Positions 31,501 through 37,300 of a stretch of DNA of 64,000 bases are shown here, piece by piece. The stretch lies in assembly GCF_003344965.1 (NCBI RefSeq), contig NZ_CP031194.1, forward strand, positions 8,246,001 to 8,310,000. Reading direction: 5' to 3'. Below the pieces are notes generated by a model that saw only the letters and a list, made by a program, of their open reading frames with translations, was not told where the DNA came from and did no database searches. A program made the position numbers and the translations under genes. Position 1 is the first letter of the stretch. Every line of letters begins with the position of its first letter. The DNA comes from Streptomyces paludis. Lineage in GTDB: Bacteria > Actinomycetota > Actinomycetes > Streptomycetales > Streptomycetaceae.

Positions 31501-34342
31501 CTGGGTCACGGTGGGATCCCCGGCCGACCACGCCGACCACACGGATGTCGCCACCCTGACCAGCGCCGTCGAGTACGGCATGCCCGCACCGCGGGGTGTG
31601 GTGCTGGTGGTTCCGCGTGGTGGGGTGCTGGGGTCGGATTCTGTGGTGGGCCGGGTGCATGAGGTGACGGGGTGGGTGCTGGAGCAGGTGCGGTGCTGGC
31701 TTGACGCGTCGCGTCTGTCCGATTCGCGGTTGGTTGTGGTGACGCGGGGTGCGGTGACGACGGGTGAGGGGGATCCGGTGACGGATCTGCCGGGGGCCGC
31801 GGTGTGGGGGCTGGTTCGTTCCGCGCAGACGGAGAATCCCGACCGGATCACCCTGGTCGACCTGGACACCGCCCCCGCCCTCGACGCCGTGGCGCGGGCG
31901 ATCGTCGGCGGTGAGCCGCAGGTGGCGGTCCGTGGCACGGCCGTACGGGCCCCGCGCCTCTCGCGTGGTACGGAAGAGGGTGGTTTGGTGCCGCCGGTGG
32001 GTGGGTTGTGGCGGTTGGAGTCGGTGGGTGGGGGGACTTTGGAGGGGTTGTCGTTGGTGGGGGTTTCGGGGTTGGTGGGGGAGTTGGGTGTGGGTGAGGT
32101 GCGGATTGGGGTGCGTGCGGCGGGGGTGAATTTTCGTGATGTGTTGAGTGCGTTGGGGATGTATCCGGGGGATGCGGGTTTGTTGGGTGGTGAGGTTTCT
32201 GGAGTGGTGTTGGGGGTGGGGCCTGGTGTGTCGCGTGTGGGGGTGGGGGATCGTGTGTTGGGGATGGTTTCTGGTGGGTTTGGTCCGGTGGTGGTGACGG
32301 ATGAGCGTTTGGTGGTGGGGGTTCCGGAGGGGTGGTCGTTTGTTGAGGCGGCGGGGGTGCCGATTGCGTTTTTGACGGCGTATTACGGGTTGGTGGATTT
32401 GGCGGGTGTGGTGCCGGGTGAGTCGTTGTTGGTGCATGCGGGTGCGGGTGGGGTGGGGATGGCGGCGATTCAGTTGGCGGGGCATTTTGGGTTGGAGGTG
32501 TTTGCGACGGCGAGTGAGAGTAAGTGGGGTGTGCTGAGTTCGTTGGGTGTTGATGATGATCATGTGGGTTCGTCGCGTTCGGTTGATTTTGAGGGGCGTT
32601 TTCTGGGGGTGTCCGGGGGGCGTGGTGTGGATGTGGTGTTGAATTCGTTGGCGGGTGAGTTTGTGGATGCGTCGTTGCGGTTGTTGGCTGATCGTGGTCG
32701 GTTTATTGAGATGGGTAAGACGGATGTTCGTTCGGTGTCTGATGTTGGGGCGGTTCGGCGGGGTGTGGGGTATCAGGCGTTTGATTTGATTGATGCCGGT
32801 CCGGATCGGATTGGTGAGATATTGGGTGAGTTGATGGGGTTGTTTGAGGCGGGTGTGTTGCGTCCGTTGCCGGTGGTGGCGTCTGATGTGCGTGGGGCGC
32901 GTGGGGTTTTCCGGTTGATGAGTCAGGCGCGGCATACGGGCAAGTTGGTGTTGACGATGCCGGAGCCGGTGGATCTTGACGGCACGGTGGTGGTCACGGG
33001 TGGTACGGGTGGTCTGGGCAGTGCGGTGGCCAGGCATTTGGTACGGACGCATGGCGTGCGTAACCTCGTACTGGCGAGCCGCCGGGGTGAACAGGCCGAG
33101 GGTGCTACCGCGTTGGTGGAGGAGCTGACCGAACTCGGCGCGCGGACGAGTGTCGTGGCGTGCGATGTGTCCGACCGCGCTTCGGTCGCGGCGCTGCTGG
33201 CGGCCGTACCCGATGAACACCCCCTCACCGGAGTGGTGCACACGGCGGGCGTTCTTGATGACGGTGTGATCGGATCGATGACGTCTGAACGGCTGGACCG
33301 GGTGCTCGCGCCGAAGGTGGACGCCACCTGGCATCTGCACGAACTCACCCGCGACAGAGAACTGTCGTTCTTCGTGGTGTTCTCGTCCCTGGCAGGTCTG
33401 ATGGGGGGTCCCGGACAGGCCAACTACGCCGCGGGCAATGTCTTCGCCGACACGCTCGTTCAGTTGCGTCGACAGGAGGGCCTGCCCGGAGTATCGATGG
33501 CGTTCGGTGGCTGGACCCCCGAGGCCGGGCTGACCGGGACGCTCTCCGATGTCGACCTCCAGCGCATGAACAACTCCGGAATGCCCCCGCTGTCGATGTC
33601 ACAGGGCCTGGAACTGTTCGACCAAGCGCTCCTCGCGGATCAGGCCGTGGTAGGGCTGACCAGGCTGGACCAGGCCGTACTACGGAGCCAGGGCGATCTG
33701 CCACCGATGATGCGCCCGCTCGTCTCCGGTGGTGTGGTGCGCCGGATCGCGGACGACCGGCGGAAGGACGCGGACACCTTCACCGACCGGTGGGCCGCCC
33801 TTCCGGCGGAGGACCGTGACCGCCATCTGCTGGACCTGGTCCGTGGACACGCCGCCGCGGTCCTCGGCCACATCTCCGCCCACGACATCGACAGCGGCCA
33901 GGCGTTCAAGCAGCTGGGGTTCGACTCGCTGACCGCCGTCGAACTGCGCAACCGGCTCGCCTCGGCGACCGGGCTGCGGCTGCCCGCCACGTTGGTGTTC
34001 GACTATCCGACGATCGCCGAACTGGTCGGTCTTCTGACCGGCCTGCTCGGAGAAGCGCTGCCCAGCACCGGCACTGGCACCGGCACAGACGCCGGCACCG
34101 GTCCCTCGGTGGGCTCCGTCCTCTCCGGTCTGGAACAGCTGGGCGATCTGCTCACCGGGGTCGAGGTGGCCGGCGAGGACCGGCAAGCGATTACGAACCG
34201 CCTGCGGTCGCTGCTCACGCAGTGGACCCGCAACGACGGACCCGAGACCGGGGAACCGTCCGACGATCACTGGGAAACCCCGGACGACGTCTACCAGTTC
34301 ATCGAGAACCAGCTCGGTATCTCCGGGTCGGGGAGTGAGTGA
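17051..34342 (+). CDS. Modular type I polyketide synthase (M4-M6)
   Basis: This protein of about 5763 residues begins with a charged coiled-coil docking helix (about residues 1-33). It continues KS-AT(methylmalonyl)-DH-KR-ACP, KS-AT(malonyl)-DH-KR-ACP, KS-AT(malonyl)-DH-ER-KR-ACP and ends in a helical docking tail (PDDVYQFIENQLG). KS cysteines are 204, 2021 and 3773. ACP serines are 1786, 3535 and 5626. KR tyrosines are 1619, 3368 and 5459. All catalytic sites I checked are intact. It takes the chain from the M3 ACP and passes it to the single-module PKS that starts three bases after its stop. The ER of M6 has base composition unlike the rest of the gene and a near-identical copy in the next gene. 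Confidence 0.98.
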   Translation: MSTSADKIVDALRASLLENKRLQRKNQQLVAASTEPIAIIGMSCRLPGGVFGPDQLWDLVDEGRDAISGFPDDRGWDLEALHGSGNSASATAEGGFLAGAGEFDAGFFGISPREAIAMDPQQRLLLETSWEALEHAGIAPSSLAGGQVGVFVGASPSGYVEVADRSGDDVAGHLITGGSQSVISGRVAYTLGLQGPALTVDTACSSSLVALHLAVQALRSEECSMALVGGTAVMATPDTFIGFSQQGGLAADGRCKAFADAADGTGWAEGAGVLVVQRLSDARKEGRRVLAVVRSSAVNQDGASNGLTAPNGPAQQRVIRQALLNGGLSTADVDVVEGHGTGTVLGDPIEAQALLATYGQGRPEERPLWLGSLKSNIGHAQAAAGVAGVIKMVMALRHAVLPPTLHVDAPSAKVDWSRGAVRLLTESTPWPETGRPRRAGVSSFGVSGTNAHIILEAATETGTEPRTEQDGVPARPVLRGAVPWVLSGKTAEAVRDQAARLLEWAGTGSSPEIEPAAVGRSLITTRALFDHRLVVAGDDREELLAGLRAVVAGEPVPQVVQGAAAGDTDAGVVFVFPGQGGQWVGMARELIDVSPVFAEAMSECAEALGAFVDWKLADVLDDQVALDRVEVVQPVLWAVMVSLAKLWRSCGVEPAAVVGHSQGEIAALCVAGGLSLSDGARVVALRSRAIADTLAGSGGGMAAVSLPADRATELIERWDGRLSLAAVNGPSSVVISGDAEALRELVVGCEADSVRARVIPVDYASHSVQVDVIRDRLLEELAAVHPEPASVPVYSSVTGKLLDSGTAVDAAYWVRNLRETVRFKDVTHALIADGYRAWLEIGPHPVLTTAVQETLDEAGETGVVLGTLRRGEGGARRMGASLAELFVRGGHVAWEAVFGGAGAGADTATDTGPADGKGWPGVDLPTYAFQHERYWPDSPAAVGDVIGAGLASAGHPLLGAMISLPQSGGTLFTGRISLRSHPWLADHVVRGVAVFPGTGFVELAIRAGDAVGCDQVGELVLEAPLVVPAQGGCQIQLLLTEELPGCWTLAVHARPDTTDAWTRHATGVLTRRTTGGVVDESAFADLDSVWPPARAKAVDTSGMYGTDADPEADQEAGPDGRTGPGADVFYGPVFQGLTKAWRQGDQVWAEVALPESRPAESGPFGIHPALLDSVLHAAMFFTGSDAIAPARLPFTFTDVVLRASGATRVRVCLTRTGEDEVAVVVADSTGSPVLSIGSLLTRPLPEGDFAAGLQDTAVLVPRWIGVDAVPDSSVPSAGDWAVVGQDAAYPDLDALITALDGGTPVPRTVLLAVPHHPDAPSEAVAGLAHRVTVWALEQLQQWLAEPRLGDTRLAVVTKAAVTTGADDPVLDLPAAAVWGLVRSAQAENPDRITLVDLETYDDLGPGLAAPLRAVATGEPQVAVRGTALRVPRLVRHTAALPATADEPGTGRAMTDETVTDEPGIDDKVSTGTVLITGGTGGLGGLTARHLVRAYGVRHLLLLSRAGERAEGAAELVEELTGLGAQVTVTACDVTDRQALAGVLAAVPAEHPLSGVVHTAGVLDDGVIGSLTADRVDRVLAPKVDAGWHLHELTRELDLSLFVMFSSLSGLLGSPGQGNYAAGNVFADAVVQWRRQLGLPAVSMAWGAWTPDIGLTGTLSDIDLRRMNSTGMPPLAVAQGLDLFDKAVRGDEAVLGLTRLDLVALRGQADLPSVLRSLVPGGVARPSVGDDRQDPDSFARRWASIPAAERPTALMDLIGAHVAAVLGHSSADRIDTGQAFKTLGFDSLTAVELRNRLAGLTGLRLPATLVFDYPTMDALAGHVAGLLGDAPAETERPSLPPVVSVTDDPIVIVGMACRFPGDVAGPDDLWRLVAEGRDAVSDFPVDRGWDLEELYGPDGPGSGSGASVTAKGGFLAGVGEFDAGFFGISPREAVATDPQQRLLLETSWEALEHAGIAPVSLAGSSVGVFVGAFESGYTQVASRSIDDVAGHLVTGGSQSVLSGRVAYTLGLHGPAVTVDTACSSSLVALHWAAQALRTGECSMALVGGVTVMATADAFIGFSVQGGLAADGRCKAFADAADGTGWSEGAGVLVVQRLSDARREGRRVLAVVRSSAVNQDGASNGLTAPNGPAQQRVIRQALAGAGLSAAEVDAVEAHGTGTVLGDPIEAQALIAAYGQDRPADQPLLLGSLKSNLGHTQAAAGMAGVIKMVMAMRHGVLPRTLHVDAPSTKIDWSEGAVRLLTESTPWPESDHPRRAGVSSFGVSGTNAHVILEAPEPADPDEPRTGRPVPGAGAAVPWVMSGRTPEAVRAQAARLADWAAAESDLDVRDAGWSLAATRSVFDHRTAVVGAGREELLTALRALADGAPTAQAIQGPGPVSGGVAVLFSGQGAQRLGMGRRLYASSAVFAEALDGVLAELDPQLDRPLTDVMWGEDPGLLEGTGWAQPALFAVEVALFRVVESWGVTPDYLLGHSVGEIAAAHVSGVLSLADACRLVAARGRLMQALPTGGAMVAVEAGEDEVAGLLSERVSIAVINSPESLVLAGDEEEVTRIAGEFAGRGRRTSRLRVSHAFHSSLMEPMLDEFERVLATLAWGIPRIPLVSTLTGEVASAELLCSPAYWVRQVRETVRFADGVRRLEALGVRTLIEAGPNGALAAMAQHTATDEAVAAVPLLRGDDQPEDTALAAGAGLLFARGVPLDWDRYFTGAQRTELPTYAFQRQRYWPDAVGVIGDVVGAGLAAAEHPLLGAMVALPDSGGMLFTGRLSLHTHPWLADHVVRGAVVFPGTGFVELAVRAGDAVGCGQVSELILEAPLVLPAQGGCQIQVVLTEQEPVQEQRPGRWTVAVHARPDGGESWTRHATGVLTGAETAPDPAVFDGLRAAWPPAGASEADTSGIYAAEGDVLYGPVFQGLTRAWTQGVRVWAEAELPEAQRESARTFGMHPALLDAVVQAVRFAEPESAEAAAEALLPFMFGEVALWASEATRVRVCLTRTGANEVSIAVADGSGAPVLSVGSLSMRPLPEAGLVSGPQDALVLVPRWTEREAGPVAGTDDWTVLGARVDSENAAHYADWDALTAGLGTDPSLPGCVVLAVPHTSSPESFVAGAHEVTGWVLEQLRRSLADRRFDGTRLVVVTRGAVTTGADDPVTDLPGAAVWGLVRSAQSENPDRITLVDLAPGAALDLAVLAGAVGTGEPQLALRDAGVRVPRLVRSTPTSTFGAVAVDGPVLITGGTGGLGGLVARHLVREYGVRSLVLAGRQGERAEGARELAAELTEWGARVTVVACDVSDREALAGLLAEHPVSGVVHTAGVVDDGVIGSLTGERLDAVLAPKADATWLLHELTRSMDLSLFVVFSSLAGLLGGPGQGNYAAGNVFADAVVEWRRQTGLPGVSMVWGPWTPEIGLTGALAAADLQRLRASGMPPMEAEQGLELFDRALTAGEPVVALTRLEPAVLRTLDGLAPMLRSLVPATVARPAAGDDRHHPDGFARRWTAIPAGERTRFLHDLLRGHVAAALGHPSPREIDQGQAFRALGFDSLTAVELRNRLAAVTGLRLPATLVFDYPTITELAVYLAELLGDVPAGTGTATAIGDGALNLPPVVSVTDDPVVIVGMACRFPGDVANADQLWALVAGGRDAVSAFPTDRGWDLDELFGSGAGASVTGQGGFLEGVGEFDAGFFGISPREAVATDPQQRLLLETSWEALEHAGIAPASLTGTPVGVFVGAFPSGYAEMAGRSGDDVAGHLITGGSQSVVSGRVAYTLGLQGPAMTVDTACSSSLVALHLAAQALRSGECTMALAGGVTVMATPDTFVGFTQQGGLAADGRCKAFADAADGTGWSEGAGVLVVQRLSDARREGRRVLAVVRSSAVNQDGASNGLTAPNGPSQQRVIRQALAGAGLSSAEVDVVEGHGTGTVLGDPIEAQALLATYGQGRPEDRPLWLGSLKSNLGHTQAAAGVAGIIKMVMAMRHGVLPPTLHVDAPSSKVDWTQGTVRLLTEATPWPETGRPRRAGISAFGVSGTNAHVILEAPAEAGVGAGTEDAYDPAEADPAAGLVRAAVPWVLSARTADAVRDQAARLLDLASADTGLDVLDAGWSLAVTRSVFDHRAVITGADRDELLTGLRALVADTPTTRVVRGHAPMSAGVGVLFSGQGAQRLGMGRRLYVRSAVFAEAFDAVAAELDPQLDRSLTEVMWGEDPDLLERTGWAQPALFAVEVALFRVLESWGVTPDYLLGHSVGEIAAAHVSGVLSLADACRLVAARGRLMQALPTSGAMVAVQAAEDEVAGLLSERVSIAAVNGPESVVIAGHETEVIEVAEMFAAMGRRTSRLRVSHAFHSSLMEPMLDQFEQVLKSLVWHAPRIAVVSTLTGEVVDAETFAAPAYWVRQVREPVRFADGVRRLEELGVRTLIEVGPGGVLAAMAQQTCTEAVTAVALLRGDDQPEDTTLVEAAARLFTAGTPLTWESLFAGVGARRVELPTYAFQRRRYWPTLPAAVGDVAAAGLRPAEHPFLGATVALPESGGMLFTGKLSLHTHPWLADHVVQGKVVFPGTGFVELAIRAGDAVGCDRVAELVLETPLVLPAQGGCQVQVVLTEQEHGWAVAVHACPDGGETWTRHATGVLTGTGIHGTPGTAAANGAGDGDGTVFDGVWPPAGAVAVDTTGIYDAGPDTDLAYGPAFQGLARAWTRGDRVWAEVELPEPQRAGAVAFGVHPALLDAVLHAAMFAGLAPDDAARLPFMFSEVALTASGATRVRVCLTRTGPDEVSVAVADSTGAPVLSIGKLLVRRLPEGALGGAAVQDTVVLAPHWTDIRTTDRAPRTDDWVTVGSPADHADHTDVATLTSAVEYGMPAPRGVVLVVPRGGVLGSDSVVGRVHEVTGWVLEQVRCWLDASRLSDSRLVVVTRGAVTTGEGDPVTDLPGAAVWGLVRSAQTENPDRITLVDLDTAPALDAVARAIVGGEPQVAVRGTAVRAPRLSRGTEEGGLVPPVGGLWRLESVGGGTLEGLSLVGVSGLVGELGVGEVRIGVRAAGVNFRDVLSALGMYPGDAGLLGGEVSGVVLGVGPGVSRVGVGDRVLGMVSGGFGPVVVTDERLVVGVPEGWSFVEAAGVPIAFLTAYYGLVDLAGVVPGESLLVHAGAGGVGMAAIQLAGHFGLEVFATASESKWGVLSSLGVDDDHVGSSRSVDFEGRFLGVSGGRGVDVVLNSLAGEFVDASLRLLADRGRFIEMGKTDVRSVSDVGAVRRGVGYQAFDLIDAGPDRIGEILGELMGLFEAGVLRPLPVVASDVRGARGVFRLMSQARHTGKLVLTMPEPVDLDGTVVVTGGTGGLGSAVARHLVRTHGVRNLVLASRRGEQAEGATALVEELTELGARTSVVACDVSDRASVAALLAAVPDEHPLTGVVHTAGVLDDGVIGSMTSERLDRVLAPKVDATWHLHELTRDRELSFFVVFSSLAGLMGGPGQANYAAGNVFADTLVQLRRQEGLPGVSMAFGGWTPEAGLTGTLSDVDLQRMNNSGMPPLSMSQGLELFDQALLADQAVVGLTRLDQAVLRSQGDLPPMMRPLVSGGVVRRIADDRRKDADTFTDRWAALPAEDRDRHLLDLVRGHAAAVLGHISAHDIDSGQAFKQLGFDSLTAVELRNRLASATGLRLPATLVFDYPTIAELVGLLTGLLGEALPSTGTGTGTDAGTGPSVGSVLSGLEQLGDLLTGVEVAGEDRQAITNRLRSLLTQWTRNDGPETGEPSDDHWETPDDVYQFIENQLGISGSGSE
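22589..27790 (+). other. M5: KS-AT(malonyl)-DH-KR-ACP
   Basis: KS spans about 22589-23860 (Cys2021). AT spans about 24190-25040 (Ser2473, HAFH near 24758). DH spans about 25271-26110 (His2775). KR spans about 26720-27440 (VDD motif, Tyr3368). ACP Ser is 3535. The module adds C11-C12 and makes C12=C13, conjugated with C14=C15. Confidence 0.93.
31592..33510 (+). repeat. Duplicated ER-KR tract, copy 1 (in M6)
   Basis: From 31592 the nucleotide sequence almost matches 38201-40120 in the next gene. The match is broken only by a variable patch at about 31840-31975 that differs in length by 18 nt (offset 6609 before it, 6627 after). The ER part is strongly C-poor and GT-rich, with codons such as GTG, TTG, GGT and GGG in place of the C-ending codons used elsewhere. 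Confidence 0.92.
32059..32094 (+). other. Predicted G-quadruplex motif, copy 1
   Basis: Five G-runs of 5, 4, 5, 3 and 3 are separated by loops of 4, 5, 4 and 3 bases, which satisfies the usual G3+N1-7 pattern. It lies on the coding strand, so the mRNA could fold too. Prediction from sequence only. Confidence 0.6.
34050..34339 (+). other. C-terminal docking tail of the M4-M6 protein
   Basis: A Gly-Thr repeat linker follows the ACP. Then come helical segments (SVLSGLEQLGDLLTG and AITNRLRSLLTQW) and a terminal acidic/hydrophobic helix (PDDVYQFIENQLG). This is the four-helix plus docking-helix layout of class 1 PKS tails, predicted to pair with the coiled coil at the start of the M7 protein. Confidence 0.75.
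34332..34335 (+). promoter_or_regulatory. Ribosome binding site for the M7 gene, inside the previous gene
   Basis: GGAG lies ten bases before ATG 34346 and overlaps the last codons of the upstream PKS (stop 34340-34342). The three-base gap suggests translational coupling. Confidence 0.65.
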
Positions 34343-34345
34343 GAC

Positions 34346-37300
34346 ATGACCGACAAGAAGCTCTTCGACTATCTGAAGAAAGTCACCACCGAGCTTCACC
34401 AGACCCGGCTCCGGCTGGCCGAGCTGGAACTCGGCACCGACGAGCCCATCGCGATCGTCGGCATGGCCTGCCGCTTCCCCGGTGGTGTGTCGAACCCGGA
34501 CCAGCTCTGGGACCTGGTCGCCGACGGCCGGGACGCCATCTCCGGTTTCCCGGCCGACCGGGGCTGGGACCTGGACGGACTGACCGGCGCGGGATCCTTC
34601 ACCTCGGTCACGGCCGAGGGCGGATTCCTGGACGGAGTCGGTGACTTCGACGCGGAGTTCTTCGGGATCTCGCCGCGTGAGGCGATCGCCATGGACCCGC
34701 AACAGCGACTGCTGCTGGAGACGTCCTGGGAGGCGCTGGAACACGCCGGGACCGACCCGGCGTCACTCACCGGATCGAATGTCGGTGTTTTCGTCGGCAC
34801 CTTCCCCTCGGGCTATCTGGAGGTGGCGGGCCGGTCCGGCGAGGACGTGGCGGGGCATCTGATCACCGGGGGTTCGCAGAGTGTGGCGTCGGGCCGGGTG
34901 GCGTACGTACTGGGCCTTCAGGGCCCGGCGCTGACGGTCGACACCGCGTGTTCGTCGTCGCTGGTCGCCCTGCACCTGGCCGTACAGGCGCTGCGGGCCG
35001 GGGAGTGCACCATGGCCCTGGCCGGCGGGGTCAGCGTGATGGCCACCCCGGACACCTTTGTCGGCTTCTCCCTCCAGGGCGGTATGGCGGCCGATGGCCG
35101 GTGCAAGGCGTTCGCGGACGGTGCTGACGGCACGGGCTGGTCCGAGGGTGCCGGGATGCTGGTGGTCCAGCGCCTCTCGGACGCGCGGCGCGAGGGCCGC
35201 CGGGTGCTGGCGGTCGTACGGTCCAGTGCCGTCAACCAGGACGGCGCGTCCAACGGTCTGACCGCGCCCAACGGCCCGGCGCAGCAGCGGGTGATCCGAC
35301 AGGCGCTGGCCGGGGCCGGACTGTCGGCCGGCGAGATCGATGTCGTGGAGGCACACGGTACGGGTACGGTGCTGGGCGACCCGATCGAGGCGCAGGCGCT
35401 GCTCGCGACGTACGGCCAGGACCGGCCGGCCGATCGGCCCGTACTCCTCGGTTCGCTGAAGTCGAACCTCGGTCACACCCAGGCCGCCGCCGGAGTCGCC
35501 GGTGTCATCAAGATGGTCATGGCGATACGCCACGGTCTGGTGCCGCGGACGCTGCACGTGGACGCGCCGTCGTCCAAGGTCGACTGGTCCCAGGGCGCGG
35601 TACGGCTGCTGACCGACTCGACCCCCTGGCCCGAGGCCGGTCGTCCGCGCCGGGCAGGGGTGTCCTCCTTCGGAGTGTCCGGCACCAACGCGCACGTCAT
35701 CCTCGAAGCCGCACCGCAGGGCGAGGCGGAGGCAGCGGCAGAGCCTGCCACCGCCTCCGCTACCGACACCGACACGGAAGCCGCGCCGGGCCTCGTCCGG
35801 GACACCGTCCCGTGGGTGCTGTCGGGGCGAACCGACCAGGCTGTACGAGCCCAGGCCGCACGGCTGTTGGCGTGGGCGGACACCGACCCCGCCGCCGATC
35901 CCGCCGCCGTGGGAGCCGCGCTGGCGACGACCAGGACGCGGTTCGATAACCGGCTGGTGGTCACCGGCGGTGACCGCGCCGAACTCCTCGCGGTGCTGCG
36001 CGCCGTGGTCGACGGCGAGCCCACACCCCACGCGATCCAGGGGCACGCGGGTGCGGGCGCCGGGTCCGGTGCGGTGTTCGTGTTCCCCGGCCAGGGGGCC
36101 CAGTGGGTCGGCATGGCCCGGGAACTGGCCGATGTGTCACCGGTGTTCGCGGAGGCGATGACGGAGTGCGCGAAGGCGCTGGACCCCTTCGTCGACTGGT
36201 CGCTGTCGGACGTGCTGGACGATGAGGCGGCTCTGAACCGGGTACAGGTGGTGCAGCCGGTGCTGTGGGCGGTGATGGTGTCGCTCGCGAAGCTGTGGCG
36301 GTCGTGCGGTGTCGAGCCGGCCGCCGTGGTGGGGCATTCCCAGGGGGAGATCGCCGCATTGTGCGTGGCGGGCGGACTGTCGCTGTCCGACGGGGCCCGG
36401 ATCGTGGCGCTGCGGAGCCAGGCGATCGCCGACACACTGGCCGGCGGCGGTGGCATGGCGGCCGTATCGCTCCCCGTGGGACAGGTCACCGAACTGATCG
36501 CCGAGTGGCGGGGCCGGCTGTGCGTGGCCGCCGTCAACGGCCCGGCGTCCGTCGTCGTGTCCGGCGAGCCGTCCGCCCTGCGGGAGTTCCTCGCCCACTG
36601 CGACGGCCAGGAGATCCGCGCCCGGAAGATCCCGGTGGACTACGCCTCCCACTCGGCTCAGGTCGAGGAGATCAGGGACCGGCTGCTCCGCGAACTGGCG
36701 CCGGTCCGGCCCCGGTCGGCGTCGGTGCCGGTGTACTCCTCCGTCACCGGACAGGCCATGGACACAAGCACCGCCGACGCCGCGTACTGGGTGCGTAACC
36801 TGCGCGAGACCGTACGGTTCGAGCAGGCCACCCGTGCGCTGATCGCCGACGGCCACCGGACACTGATCGAGGTCAGCCCCCATCCGGTACTCGCCATGTC
36901 CGTCCAGGAGACCCTGGAGAGCGCCGGGCACACCGGTGTTGTTGTTGGGACGCTGCGCCGGGGTGAGGGCGGTGCCCGGCGGATGGTCGCCTCGCTGGCC
37001 GAGCTGTTCGTCCGGGGCGGACGCGTCTCGTGGGACCCGGTGTTCGCCGGGATCGCCGCCCGCCAGGTCGAACCGCCGACGTACGCCTTCCAGCACCAGC
37101 GGTACTGGCCCGGCACACTGCCCCTGGTCGGAGATGTCGTGGGTGCCGGTCTGGATTCGGCCGAACACCCGCTCCTCGGCGCGATGGTCACCCTGCCCGA
37201 GTCCGGCGGAATGCTCTTCACCGGCCGGTTGTCGCTGCGGTCCCACCCGTGGCTGGCGGACCACAGGGTGCGCGGAACTGCGGTGTTCCCCGGCACCGGG

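Larger units (their letters stand above)
27857..34045 (+). other. M6: KS-AT(malonyl)-DH-ER-KR-ACP
   Basis: KS spans about 27857-29130 (Cys3773). AT spans about 29471-30310 (Ser4233, HAFH). DH spans about 30553-31400 (His4536). ER spans about 31979-32965 with NFRD and the NADPH motif [10 protein letters not shown] spans about 32981-33715 (LDD, Tyr5459). ACP Ser is 5626. It fully reduces the C10-C11 bond. The KR has FGGW where the other KRs have WGxW. Confidence 0.93.

Noticed and set aside
31976-32965. Insertion sequence or other mobile element as cause of the odd composition
   Set aside because: No transposase, terminal inverted repeats or target duplication; the segment encodes a continuous ER domain.
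28181-33340. Antisense open frame of about 1700 codons, and similar ones at 1402-4815, 9166-13980, 14152-17175, 19241-22513, 24665-26947, 36137-40882, 43005-45590 and 48072-51395
   Set aside because: They lie opposite PKS coding sequence; high GC removes stop codons on the antisense strand. The peptides are Arg/His/Pro/Gln-rich, with no family features.
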